Under the pieces are notes generated by a model that saw nothing but the letters and a program-made list of their open reading frames with translations, did no database searches and was not told the origin of the DNA. DNA of 64,000 nt from Nodularia spumigena CCY9414 (GTDB taxonomy: Bacteria > Cyanobacteriota > Cyanobacteriia > Cyanobacteriales > Nostocaceae): positions 2,969,824 through 3,033,823 of the forward strand of contig NZ_CP007203.1 of NCBI RefSeq assembly GCF_000340565.2, read 5' to 3'. Below, piece by piece: positions 39,501 through 49,684 of the stretch. Within the stretch, counting starts at the first letter, position 1, and the number at the start of each line of letters is the position of its first letter. A program made the position numbers and the translations under genes.

Positions 39501-40561
39501 TCCATAGTTTTGCTTACGCTAGTAACGCAATTGAGCAAGATATTATCTGCCAATTACTGTTTCCTCCCAAATATCGGCAAACCCGCGACCTGAACCAGCC
39601 AGATAATGAAACAATTACCAAAAATCCTTGGCAATGGCAACCTGCTGTTCCTGATTTAGATCAAATGCGTTGGGAAAGTTTGGGATTGGAAGAATTAGAT
39701 TTACCGCAATTAGGGGAACCGGATATCACTGCTCGGATTCGTCTCCAGCAGAGGTTAGAAAGTTCGTTGTTAGGACAGGCGGTGCTAGATGCAGCGCTGG
39801 CTTTAAAGCTAATTTTACAACAGCAGGAATCCTTTACTTTGGAATTAGCGGATCAACGGTGGGTATTACAGCGCCGAGACTTAGAAAACCATGTATTTAT
39901 CCCCTTTGTCCGCCGCTTAAACCGAGAATTCAACAAGTTGTTAGTGGCTCGTGGTATACCTACCGAAGCGATTAATCAAGCTATTTTAACTGGCGGGGTG
40001 GCTTCTTTAGGAGCGGTGAATAATTGGCTATGGCAAAAATTGCCTAACACCAAAATTATTCAAGATTCATATCTCGGTGAAAACGGCGCTCCCAATTGTA
40101 GTCGGGTAGCCTATGGTTTGGCGATGTTACCTTTGCATCCCCAGGTTTTAGAAGAACCTAAGCAACAGTACACCGACTATTTTCTGTTTATGGAATTACT
40201 GCGGCTTTTACCAGATAGAACTTTATCTTTTGGTGAAATTCTCCAGTTATTTGAGGGTTGTGGGATTAATACAAGTATTTGTCAGCAACGCTTATTGGCT
40301 TTCTTGTCTGGTGAGTTACCTGCGGGTTTGATACCTGCAACGCCATATTCTAGCTGGGTTAGCCACAGTTCTGAGAATAATTCTGACTACCAGGCGATCG
40401 CATCTGCACCACTGTTTGAAAAGCAAGGAAATCTCACTTATCGTCCCAATTTACCACAAGTGCTAGTTTTGCGCCGCTATCTAGATGCTATCAAAGCCAG
40501 TAATCAGCAACCGATGGAGGAACCTTACACGGTGAATTTTGCTTTGGAAGTGACTCAATAG
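36554..40561 (+). CDS. Large coiled-coil protein with Hsp70/actin-like ATPase domain
   Basis: 1335 residues. Residues 1-260 are helical, including a coiled coil (about 108-160: LQAELATMMQERATLVQEIR). Residues 290-700 are acidic and low-complexity, with a duplicated segment (IPALEPEFIPEDNIAEATPA and a near copy). From about 717 an Hsp70-like fold begins WHLGLDVGTTGISAALLN (phosphate 1), with NTFVINIGATTTEMALVDL (phosphate 2) and ILTGGVASLGAVNNWL (adenosine motif). There is no DnaK substrate-binding domain. Start GTG 36554. It is probably a chaperone-like or filament-associated ATPase; function unknown. No operon partner. Confidence 0.75.
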   Translation: MTSRADEIQQLIADIDNLLNSSGKRLSRLLSNQTPETREVLEKIRNFLVQQRENEILDSNEQNQLTGEVQRSPLLEKFVNKANSQLSAQQNQPDEEQDNSLLQQQLKSELLTLIQPLQAELATMMQERATLVQEIRQLEQRRLHNHSLSQQWANQEQMISEFLQLLISRIPSNLTPQIGDNIVNYSSSASTNNQRNTEVASSASQSFLETSEQAERLTHLTRELDQRLLSLDGTVNFVFEALQRNINTYHESLSQGLARMHSRGVQGEQLMVNFLNNLTQVLQQQAPMTVLSFPELEAQNQPLSPPASSNPEANTIAPPAIQPDDHISDQTSQLWGFIAPEASSSLIFNEEEEEKDEDVVITDDLDAMLLELGVDDSLSSSNTVSEVQQDDLELIGNEVDQLYASLLETDITNPGFDVENLSSSNIAQTIPASPIPALEPEFIPEDNIAEATPASVSPIPALEPEVIPEDNIAEPTPASLIQPVQKVPDPWLETADTESQSWKELFFEEHTNPPTEVGLAESFPMQPSSADTITSLSDLFADVGGEEPGLETAAVIAPQTISQQSEVVVDEQEQEYLDNYIQASPEENLLSPEESQSGNLPDITLDEEQMQQLNQDLANFDDMLKPDLSLDIFADFEDSIDQQVLSDSERANFAESGVDVFQVNPISWPQTEADLDFSPTTPTQEQVISAGKESSLISSSQSVNNTDVSQNMLDSVWHLGLDVGTTGISAALLNRSTSVVYAICWSAENPLGVTSFAPSFRLPAEVYLPSASVAPGERENTQAQAAENQNYNSYSVQLKPYLQVAIPYKNEQQKWEPVLQFNKFSAGPLIWVVRSLSKLLLTLKSDRQSTTQGLIASAVGLNEETFHNIINNLAGVICTCPSSWSEQYRFNVREAVLTSKLVEHPQQIFFVEEAIASLLSILDSPDGETVQISDSQGLHPAKSSDNSLIGNTFVINIGATTTEMALVDLPDDLQQLTHNDFMLHSFAYASNAIEQDIICQLLFPPKYRQTRDLNQPDNETITKNPWQWQPAVPDLDQMRWESLGLEELDLPQLGEPDITARIRLQQRLESSLLGQAVLDAALALKLILQQQESFTLELADQRWVLQRRDLENHVFIPFVRRLNREFNKLLVARGIPTEAINQAILTGGVASLGAVNNWLWQKLPNTKIIQDSYLGENGAPNCSRVAYGLAMLPLHPQVLEEPKQQYTDYFLFMELLRLLPDRTLSFGEILQLFEGCGINTSICQQRLLAFLSGELPAGLIPATPYSSWVSHSSENNSDYQAIASAPLFEKQGNLTYRPNLPQVLVLRRYLDAIKASNQQPMEEPYTVNFALEVTQ

Positions 40562-40636
40562 TAGTTAGGAAGGGTATGGCTGAACGCGTCGCGGGAGAGT
40601 CCCACCTCTGGTTTCGACGACGCAATTCGTCTAGTT

Positions 40637-40698
40637 GTAAAGGCGGGTTTACCAATATGTTGGTTAATCATCAATCATATCTCTAAACCCGCCCCTAC
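40637..40698. repeat. Hairpin repeat with GGCGGGTTTA ends
   Basis: GTAAAGGCGGGTTTA (40637-40651) and TAAACCCGCCCCTAC (40684-40698) form a long stem with one mismatch. A related copy is at 45099-45178. Confidence 0.7.
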
Positions 40699-40724
40699 TG
40701 GTTGAACTAAGAATCCCAGTCAAT

Positions 40725-41552
40725 TTACCCCTTGACACCACTACCAGTTTCTGTAGGTACAATGTAACGCTGTAAAAATAAAAATAATAGCAGGATTGGG
40801 GCAATAGAAATTATGGAACCAGCAGCTACTAAGCGCCAGTCTAAAGAAAATGTACCCTCTAACTTTGCGACTCCCAAGGGTAAGGTATATAAACTTTCAT
40901 CTTGGATGACAATTAACGGCCAAAGAAAGTCGCTCCAAGCACCGATGAATACGAAAATAGACAAGGTGACTAATGCTGGGCGAATTGCTGGTAACATAAT
41001 ATGCCACCATAAGCCTAACTCAGAACTACCATCCATGCGGGCAGCTTCTTCTAGTTCTTTGGGGACACCTATAAAAGCTTGTCGCAGTAAAAAAATGCCA
41101 AAAGCTGATGCTAAACTGGGAAAAATGATCCCTAAATAAGTATTTCTTAAACCTAATTGGACTGTCAAAATATACAAAGGAATCATGACGATTTGAAACG
41201 GAATCATGATTGTAGAGACGATGGCAAGAAAAATGGCGTTTCGCCCCACAAATGACAGTCTGGCTAAGGGGTAAGCAGCTAAAGCACAAAACAGGACATT
41301 TAAACCCACAGTCAGCACTGCCACTAAGGTACTGTTATAGAGGTATTGTGCAAAAGGTAGCGATCGCCAGACAGTAAAGAAGTTATTGAGTGTGGGTTGA
41401 CTGGGTAATAACTGCGGCGGCGACTGTAAAATATTTTCTGTTGGAGACTTCAAAGCTGTACTGATGAGCCACAGCAAAGGAAAAAGCATCACCAGTGCGA
41501 TCGCGCCTAATAACCCGTAGATTAAAATAATTTTCAGTCGTGAGTTGGGCAT
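40725..41552 (-). CDS. Sugar ABC transporter permease (MalG-type)
   Basis: 275-residue inner-membrane permease of a carbohydrate importer. Six membrane segments are visible, from IILIYGLLGAIALVMLFPLL to IISIAPILLLFLFLQRYIV, and the cytoplasmic EAA loop reads EEAARMDGSSELGLWWHIML, which docks the ATPase. The N-terminal sequence LISTALKSPTE is typical of MalG-like permeases. I chose the ATG at 41552 (MPNSRLKIILIYG); a longer frame to 41666 overlaps the next gene and lacks similarity. The other transporter subunits are not in the window. Confidence 0.88.
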   Translation of the reverse strand: MPNSRLKIILIYGLLGAIALVMLFPLLWLISTALKSPTENILQSPPQLLPSQPTLNNFFTVWRSLPFAQYLYNSTLVAVLTVGLNVLFCALAAYPLARLSFVGRNAIFLAIVSTIMIPFQIVMIPLYILTVQLGLRNTYLGIIFPSLASAFGIFLLRQAFIGVPKELEEAARMDGSSELGLWWHIMLPAIRPALVTLSIFVFIGAWSDFLWPLIVIQDESLYTLPLGVAKLEGTFSLDWRLVAAGSIISIAPILLLFLFLQRYIVPTETGSGVKG

Positions 41553-41571
41553 TTGCAAAATAAAATTAGAT

Positions 41572-42117
41572 TCAAGTATAGTAGTTTTCACTAATAACAG
41601 ATTGTAAAGGTTTATCCCAACTTTCAATAGGTAATTGGGATAAATAAGCAAAATCAAAGACAACACCTATAGTAGGCGTATTTGCCCAATCCGGTGAACT
41701 GAGTAAACGATCATAATATCCACCACCATAACCCAGACGATATTTGTCATAGTCGCAAGCCACACAGGGAACCAGAATCAAATCAACCTCCGCAGGTGTG
41801 ATACTTGGAGCGTGGGGTAATGGTTCAGTAATACCAAAAGCACCGACTTGAAGAGAATCGTCAGGTTTCCAGATATGCCAATCAAGAGACTTACCAACGC
41901 AGCGTGGAAAGCCCCAATTATAATGATAATCTGTAAACAAGAGACTCAAATCAGGTTCTTGACGAAAGCTAAAATAAGCGAGTATTGTTTTAGCTTGACG
42001 AAATAGAAGAGAACCTTGCAATTGTATACAAATGCGATCGCTACGTTCCCGCCATTCTCCCACAGACATTGATTGCCGTTTTTGTATGAGACTCCGACGT
42101 AAATCAACCTTCCCCAT
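41572..42117 (-). CDS. 5-formyltetrahydrofolate cyclo-ligase
   Basis: Converts 5-formyl-tetrahydrofolate to methenyl-THF with ATP, recycling a folate storage form. 181 residues, family length. Seen: KVDLRRSLIQKRQSM at the N-terminus, LAYFSFRQEPDLS, VDLILVPCVACDYDKYRLGY and GGGYYDRLL, the classic signature. The ATG at 42117 is clear. The gene ends 20 bases before the permease start on the same strand. Confidence 0.93.
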   Translation of the reverse strand: MGKVDLRRSLIQKRQSMSVGEWRERSDRICIQLQGSLLFRQAKTILAYFSFRQEPDLSLLFTDYHYNWGFPRCVGKSLDWHIWKPDDSLQVGAFGITEPLPHAPSITPAEVDLILVPCVACDYDKYRLGYGGGYYDRLLSSPDWANTPTIGVVFDFAYLSQLPIESWDKPLQSVISENYYT

Positions 42118-42211
42118 GCAAAAAACCTCCGCGTACCTCTGCGCTTACCTTAGCGCTCCTCTGCGTTAAAAAACAAAAAAGGTGGGCATCCCATCGCCCA
42201 CCCCAAAAGAG

Positions 42212-44262
<2,051 letters not shown>

Positions 44263-44282
44263 TAATTCCTTTTTATCGTTGA

Positions 44283-44483
44283 TAGGACTTACGCACTGTA
44301 CAAATTTCTGATTTTGTGCATTAACGGAAATATGTCATTTCAGGCTTTTATCAATCATCCCTTGATAAATAGCGTAGGCGTAGCCCGCCGCAGGCATCGC
44401 CTAAAAAGTGTGGAAAAATCAAGGTTGAATGCCTGAAATCCATACCCCCTATTTGGTTTGTCCTGTCAATGCGTAAGTCATAG
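44283..44483. mobile_element. GGACTTACGCA-type MITE, copy 1 of cluster
   Basis: Starts TAGGACTTACGCACTG and ends near AATGCGTAAGTCATAG (one end degenerate). An inner stem pairs ATTTCAGGC (44338) with GCCTGAAAT (44431), and a palindromic segment GCGTAGGCGTAGCCCGC (44381-) appears nested inside. Confidence 0.65.
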
Positions 44484-44592
44484 TTGATTAAATAGTTACA
44501 GTCACATTTCTACAAACTACCAGATCAAGGGTAGATTCCCTGATGGGAAACCAACTAATTTTAATAGTTAACAGAGCTAGTCCTAACTAAAC

Positions 44593-44709
44593 AGGACTTA
44601 CGCAAATTTATGAAAAAACGAACCACGTTCGCGAAGCGTCTCCCCTTGGGAGAAGGACACAAAGGACACAAAGTCAAGAGGGTTTCAGAGAGTTCTTGCG
44701 TAAGTCCTA
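44593..44709. mobile_element. GGACTTACGCA-type MITE, copy 2 of cluster
   Basis: AGGACTTACGCAAATTTATG at the left and TTCTTGCGTAAGTCCT at the right. The interior resembles the element at 18149 in reverse, with an extra palindromic insert TTCGCGAAGCGTCTCCCC. Confidence 0.75.
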
Positions 44710-44797
44710 ACTAAATATACTGGTTAAAAAGTAATTTCGCAAATTAGCCCTAAGCAGGTTAACTTAACAGCAACCTGATAGGTTGTTTGTTTTTTAT

Positions 44798-44963
44798 AGG
44801 ACTTACGCACACTCTACATTTTCTTGGCGTTCTTCTCCCTTGGCGCTAGCCTCTCCCTTTGGGAGAAGGGGAGACGCTACGCGAAGGCGGCTTGGCGGTA
44901 TGCGCTTCGCGCACGCTACGCGAACGATAAATCAAGATTTTTGGCAATTATTGCGTAAGTCCT
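44798..44963. mobile_element. GGACTTACGCA-type MITE, copy 3 of cluster
   Basis: TAGGACTTACGCACAC to TATTGCGTAAGTCCTG. Nested GC-rich palindromic units (GGGAGACGCTACGCGAA, CGCTTCGCGCACGCTACGCG) occupy the centre. Confidence 0.75.
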
Positions 44964-44969
44964 GTTTTA

Positions 44970-45062
44970 TTAGGACTTACGCAAAAACTCTATCAAACCC
45001 TTATTCCTCTGTGTTCTCTGCGTCTGGTGTGGTTCGTTTTTTCATAATTTTGCGTAAGTCCT
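44970..45062. mobile_element. GGACTTACGCA-type MITE, copy 4 of cluster
   Basis: TAGGACTTACGCAAAAAC to ATTTTGCGTAAGTCCTG; about the size of the element at 18149 and close to it in interior sequence (GTGTTCTCTGCGTC..GTGGTTCGTTTTTTC in parts). Confidence 0.8.
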
Positions 45063-45098
45063 GTTTATATTGAACAAAAATTAATTATGCTATGGGTA

Positions 45099-45178
45099 GT
45101 AGGGGCGGGTATGACTACGCCATGCAAGCTATCACAGATATTCATGATTACCGGGGATATTGGTAAACCCGCCCCTAC
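45099..45178. repeat. Hairpin repeat with GTAGGGGCGGGT ends
   Basis: GTAGGGGCGGGTA and AAACCCGCCCCTAC form terminal inverted repeats about 80 bases apart; same family as 40637-40698. Confidence 0.7.
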
Positions 45179-45289
45179 TGATGATGAGTAACTACTCGCC
45201 GCCGCTCCCCGGCTTCTGTGGTCAGGGTTTGGGATGGTTTTTCCCGGAGAAATTACCCAAAGGGTTGCGTGTAAAGTTTTGGTTCTTCT

Positions 45290-46072
45290 TCAGTAGGCTC
45301 CGTTATTTTTGGGTATAATAACCACATCGATTGTTTTAAATATTATCCATAAATCCAGCCAAAAGTTTCTAAATTTGACATAATGCAGGTCTATTTGGAC
45401 TCTTCGTGGGTAAGGAATGTCATTACGTCCAGAAACTTGCCATAATCCAGTAATTCCTGGACGGATGGTTAAAATATGATCAATGTGACAACCATATTTA
45501 GGAAGTTCTGAAGCTACTAAGGGGCGGGGGCCAACAACACTCATATCTCCTTTGAGAACGTTCCAGAACTGGGGAAATTCGTCCAAGCTGGTAATTCGTA
45601 AAAATTGACCAATTTTGGTAATCCGGGGGTCTTGTTTCAGCTTAAAACTGCTCTCGAATTCTTGACGCAACTGGGGGGATGTTGCCATCATTTGCATGAG
45701 CATTTCGTCGGCATTGCTGACCATTGTCCGGAATTTAATACAATTGAAGGTCTTGTAGTTTTTGCCTACCCGTTTCTGGATATAAAAAATTGGGCCTTCT
45801 GAGCTAAAAGCAATCAGCAAGGACAAAATTAAATAGACGGGGAAGAACAAAATCAACACCAACAGAGAAAACACTATATCAAACAGTCGTTTAGCGAACT
45901 CTCCGTTTAAACCCTGAACAGACAAACCTTTGGGTTTGAGCTTAGGCGTTTTGGTTTTTTGGCCGCGTCTTAAAAAAGTACGCGTAGACGCGCTAGTATC
46001 TTGCCGTTGGGCTTTGTCATTCTTGAAGGGTAGGTATCGCTTGCCGGAGAGGAGTGATCTCTGGGCAGTCAT
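45290..46072 (-). CDS. Exopolysaccharide sugar-phosphate transferase (WbaP/RfbP-type)
   Basis: 260-residue polyprenyl-phosphate sugar transferase that starts repeat-unit assembly on the lipid carrier. A basic N-terminal region is followed by one membrane helix (FDIVFSLLVLILFFPVYLIL), then FIYIQKRVGKNYKTF-type motif (PIFYIQKRVG), IKFRTMVSNADEM, the LRITSLDEFPQFWNVLKGDM signature and SVVGPRPLVASE, ending in RPGITGLWQVSGRN. ATG at 46072 preferred; an in-frame start nine codons upstream exists. It acts with the glycosyltransferase upstream and the fucose genes. Confidence 0.9.
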   Translation of the reverse strand: MTAQRSLLSGKRYLPFKNDKAQRQDTSASTRTFLRRGQKTKTPKLKPKGLSVQGLNGEFAKRLFDIVFSLLVLILFFPVYLILSLLIAFSSEGPIFYIQKRVGKNYKTFNCIKFRTMVSNADEMLMQMMATSPQLRQEFESSFKLKQDPRITKIGQFLRITSLDEFPQFWNVLKGDMSVVGPRPLVASELPKYGCHIDHILTIRPGITGLWQVSGRNDIPYPRRVQIDLHYVKFRNFWLDLWIIFKTIDVVIIPKNNGAY

Positions 46073-46181
46073 CATACTCCTTAATAATCCACACCACACA
46101 TAGTCCCAATCTTAAAGCCAAAATGAATTGCTTCTGGGGATAAATTGCCAAAAGCCCACAAAACAAGGAATTAAATTGGGT

Positions 46182-47327
46182 TCATCGCTTTGAGGAGGTT
46201 TTTTCTTGGTTGCATTGCTCTATAAATTTGAGATAGCGCTCGGCAAAAACTTGTAATGAAAACTGGGAAGCGTGCGATCGCATATACTCAAGATTGAAAG
46301 CATTTTGATAAATTTCAAATTTTTCTACTGCCTCCATTACAGCTGCTTCTGTTTGTGTTCTGAAAAATATCCCCGTGGCTGTATCCACACAAGATCGTAA
46401 ATCTCGGACTGTTTCTAAAGCACCTCCTGCACCGTAAGCAATCACTGGAGTACCACAAGCTTGTGCTTCAACTAAGGCTATGCCAAAATCTTCACAAGCT
46501 GCATATACAAACGCCTTAGCTTCGGCCATATATTTTTTTACCACATCATCGGGTTGCCATCCCAATATTTGAATATTAGAATTGGCTAACTCGCGAATTT
46601 TTGGCATTTCTGGCCCTGTACCAATGATTACCAATGGTAGTTGTAATTGATTAAAAGCTTTGACTATTAAAGATACTTGTTTGTAACTGACTAACCGGGA
46701 AACTGTGAGATAAAAATCTGCTTTATGAGGCAAAAATGGCAAATTATCTACATTCACAGGGGGATAAATGACTGTTGCTTCTCGGCGATAGCAGCGCCAA
46801 ATCCGACGAGCTGTGTGCTGGGAATTAGCGATGAAGTAATCAACACGATTAGCACTCAAGACATCCCACTGGCGCAAACGATGCAATAAATACCGAGTTA
46901 CCCAGCCAGCTGAACCCGTTCCTAACTTACTTTGGTGCAGGTAATCAAAAGTTAAGTCCCAAGCATAGCGCATGGGGGTATGGCAGTAACAAATATGCAA
47001 CTGATCGGGGGTTGTGAGAACTCCTTTAGCGACAGCGTGGGAGGAGGATAAAATTACCTCATACTGGCGTAAATCCAATTGTTCAATGGCCAATGGCAAC
47101 AAAGGAAGGTATTTTTGCACACCATTACGAGCATAAGGCAAGTGTTGGAGAAAGGTTGTGCCAATCTGACGTTGGTATAAATAACTTTCAGGATTGCTGG
47201 ATTCAAAATCAATTAGGGCGTATAAATTGGCATCAATGTGATTCAGAATTTCCTGCACAACTAGTTCTGAACCGCCTGTGGCTTTTGGTGTCAGCCACTC
47301 ATGAACCAAAGCGTATTTCAAGGACAC
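46182..47327 (-). CDS. Glycosyltransferase family 4 protein
   Basis: 381-residue GT-B glycosyltransferase. Donor-site features: VSRLVSYKQVSLIVKAFNQL, VIIGTGPEMPKIRELA, and the E-x7-E motif in YAACEDFGIALVEAQACGTP. Acceptor side includes SSSHAVAKGVL and CYCHTPMRYAWDL. Start ATG 47327. It precedes the sugar transferase on the same strand by about 110 bases; both probably build one surface polysaccharide. Sugar unknown. Confidence 0.9.
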   Translation of the reverse strand: MSLKYALVHEWLTPKATGGSELVVQEILNHIDANLYALIDFESSNPESYLYQRQIGTTFLQHLPYARNGVQKYLPLLPLAIEQLDLRQYEVILSSSHAVAKGVLTTPDQLHICYCHTPMRYAWDLTFDYLHQSKLGTGSAGWVTRYLLHRLRQWDVLSANRVDYFIANSQHTARRIWRCYRREATVIYPPVNVDNLPFLPHKADFYLTVSRLVSYKQVSLIVKAFNQLQLPLVIIGTGPEMPKIRELANSNIQILGWQPDDVVKKYMAEAKAFVYAACEDFGIALVEAQACGTPVIAYGAGGALETVRDLRSCVDTATGIFFRTQTEAAVMEAVEKFEIYQNAFNLEYMRSHASQFSLQVFAERYLKFIEQCNQEKTSSKR

Positions 47328-47484
47328 AGCGAACTTTTATAGATGGAAAAAACTTAGCAATTTACGGGTTAACTGAAAAGTTTTTTGTGAACGAGAAATG
47401 GGAACTGCCCCAGATTGAGGATAAGACGTAATTTTATCAAAAGAGTTTCCTGATGGATACTGCAACCTGATAACCTCAAATTAG

Positions 47485-47535
47485 GGAGTGGGAAGAGGCA
47501 GAGGGGCAGGGGGCAGGGTGCAGGGGAGAAGAGAA
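47485..47535 (+). repeat. G-rich heptamer-like array
   Basis: Units of GGCAGGGG/GCAGGGT type, like those at 11910 and 27012, between divergent genes. Confidence 0.6.
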
Positions 47536-47663
47536 TAGGTTGTTAAGCAGTCGTCCGTGTAAAGTAATTTCCAACTCACCCCTGCTCCCCCTCTTCTTCT
47601 GGGGATGGGGAACCTCTAGCCTCTGGCTCCAGAAAAGACGTAAACATTAAAAACAGGGAATTT

Positions 47664-48602
47664 ATGCGAATTTTGATCATGGGTGGTACTAGGTTTATTG
47701 GTGTTTACCTGACTCAACTGCTGGTAGAACAAGGACATGAGGTTGTATTGTTCAATCGTGGTAATCGTCCAGTACCTCATTTGCCGGGAGTAGGACAAAT
47801 TATAGGCGATCGCACTAACGCCACTCAATTAAAAGAAAAATTATCATCAGAAAAATTTGATGTAATTTTTGACAATAATGGTCGCGAACTTACTGATACT
47901 CAACCATTAGCAGAAATTTTTCAAGACCAAGTGCAACATTTTGTTTATATGAGTTCGGCGGGGGTGTATCTTAAATCTGACCAATTACCTCACATAGAAG
48001 GCGATACAGTCGATCCGAAAAGTCGTCACCGGGGTAAGCATGAAACTGAAGCTTACTTGATGCAGCAGAATTTACCTGTTACCTCGATTCGCCCCACGTA
48101 TATTTACGGGCCGCAAAATTATAACGATTTGGAAAGCTGGTTTTTTGATAGAATTGTACGCGATCGCCCTATACCGATTCCGGGAAATGGCTTACATATT
48201 ACCCAGTTAGGTCATGTCAAAGATTTAGCCACGGCGATGTCACAGGTAATTGGTAATTCACAAGCCATAAGACAAATTTATAATATTTCAGGCGATCGCT
48301 TTGTCACCTTCGATGGTTTAGCCCGTGCTTGTGCGGTAGCGGCTGGTAAATCACCCGATGCAGTCAAAATTGTGCATTACGACCCCAAAAAATTCGATTT
48401 TGGCAAACGTAAAGCTTTCCCCATGCGAGTGCAGCATTTCTTCGCCTCTGTGAACAAAGCTATGACAGAATTAGCTTGGCAACCCGAATATGATTTAATT
48501 TCCGGGCTGGCTGATTCCCTAGAAAACGATTATCTGAAAACTGGGCGGGATAAAGCTGAGGTTGATTTCTCTATGGATGAAGAGATTTTGCAAGCTGTCT
48601 AG
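47664..48602 (+). CDS. NAD-dependent epimerase/dehydratase, CSP41-like
   Basis: 312-residue Rossmann protein resembling the chloroplast stem-loop RNA-binding protein CSP41b and its cyanobacterial homologues. Seen: MRILIMGGTRFIGVYLTQLL, VIFDNNGRELTDTQPL, FVYMSSAGVYLKS, RPTYIYGPQNY and YNISGDRFVTFDGLARACA. The Tyr-x3-Lys of short-chain enzymes is not clearly present (SAGVYLKSDQ / RGKHETEAYL), as in CSP41. RNA or sugar-nucleotide substrate undecided. ATG at 47664; frame intact. Confidence 0.85.
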   Translation: MRILIMGGTRFIGVYLTQLLVEQGHEVVLFNRGNRPVPHLPGVGQIIGDRTNATQLKEKLSSEKFDVIFDNNGRELTDTQPLAEIFQDQVQHFVYMSSAGVYLKSDQLPHIEGDTVDPKSRHRGKHETEAYLMQQNLPVTSIRPTYIYGPQNYNDLESWFFDRIVRDRPIPIPGNGLHITQLGHVKDLATAMSQVIGNSQAIRQIYNISGDRFVTFDGLARACAVAAGKSPDAVKIVHYDPKKFDFGKRKAFPMRVQHFFASVNKAMTELAWQPEYDLISGLADSLENDYLKTGRDKAEVDFSMDEEILQAV

Positions 48603-48676
48603 AGATTTTCTATCTTTGGCTTTCTGTGTTCTAGTAACATGGAAAGTCAATTTTAATAGCCTAATTACAATAGACT

Positions 48677-49558
48677 ATGACGGAATTATTACCAAATTCA
48701 CTCCATAACGTGTTAGAGGTGCGCGCCCGGTTAGCCGAAGGCCCCATCTGGGATTCTACACAGCAGTTGCTGTATTGGGTTGATATTTATAACCATCGAG
48801 TACATAGATTTTATCCGGCTACAGGCAAAGATGAGTATTTTGATGTGGGAGATGTGGTTGGTGCAATATCACCAGCAGGGGATAATCGCTTAATCATCGC
48901 ATTGCGCCATCAATTGGCATTCCTAGACACTCAGACGGGCTTAGTTACCACAATTATCGAAATTGAACCTGATAGACAAAACAACCGCCTTAATGACGGT
49001 AAATGCGACCCTCAAGGACGTTTTTGGTTTGGTTCCATGTCTTCAGAAGCAACTCAAGCCAATTTGTACCGTTATGACCATGATGGTTCACTACATATCA
49101 TGGAAACAGGACTAACTATTTCTAACGGTTTGGGTTGGAGTCCTGATCAAAAAACATTTTATTTGACTGATTCTCCTCAACAAAAAATCTACGCTTACGA
49201 TTTTGACTCGGCGACAGGTAATATTAGTAATCGGCGGATTGTGGTTGATTTAACTAATGAATCCTTCTATCCTGATGGGTTGACTATCGATAGCGAAGGC
49301 TACATTTGGTCAGCTATGTGGAATGGTTGGTGTGTGATTCGTTTTAGCCCCAGTGGTGAGGAAGTATTCAGAATACAGTTACCTGTCCCATTGGTGACTA
49401 GCTGCACTTTTGGAGGTGAGGATTTGCAAACACTTTATATTACTACGGCTTCTGTGGGACTCCAGCAAGATGAAATTGACAAAAGTTTCTATTCTGGTGA
49501 TTTGTTTGCTTTCAAGTCTGAGGTTTCTGGATTACCTACATACGGTTTTCAGGGTTAG
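48677..49558 (+). CDS. SMP-30/gluconolactonase family protein
   Basis: 293-residue six-bladed propeller hydrolase of the SMP-30/LRE family, probably opening a sugar lactone. Metal ligands are suggested by RLAEGPIWD (Glu near residue 20), NRLNDGKCDPQGRFWFG (Asn), GLTISNGLGWSPD (Asn) and YPDGLTID (Asp). ATG at 48677. It follows the epimerase gene by 74 bases on the same strand. Confidence 0.9.
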   Translation: MTELLPNSLHNVLEVRARLAEGPIWDSTQQLLYWVDIYNHRVHRFYPATGKDEYFDVGDVVGAISPAGDNRLIIALRHQLAFLDTQTGLVTTIIEIEPDRQNNRLNDGKCDPQGRFWFGSMSSEATQANLYRYDHDGSLHIMETGLTISNGLGWSPDQKTFYLTDSPQQKIYAYDFDSATGNISNRRIVVDLTNESFYPDGLTIDSEGYIWSAMWNGWCVIRFSPSGEEVFRIQLPVPLVTSCTFGGEDLQTLYITTASVGLQQDEIDKSFYSGDLFAFKSEVSGLPTYGFQG

Positions 49559-49684
49559 TTGGTTATTTGAAGATGAACGAACCGCAAAGGGCGCAAAGTA
49601 CACGAAGGTAAGAGGGGAAAGGAAGAGTTAGTTGCTGATTTACAATTTATTTTCAAATAAACGAATTGGATTTTTTGAGAAGAT

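Larger units (their letters stand above)
44263..45289. other. 1-kb repeat-filled intergenic region
   Basis: Between two minus-strand genes. It consists largely of four GGACTTACGCA-type elements and one GGGGCGGG hairpin, listed separately. A 96-codon plus-strand frame crossing 44783-45073 follows these repeats and is not a gene. Confidence 0.75.

Noticed and set aside
44783-45073. 96-codon plus-strand open frame
   Set aside because: It runs through two repeat elements and follows their palindromes; no protein-like composition.
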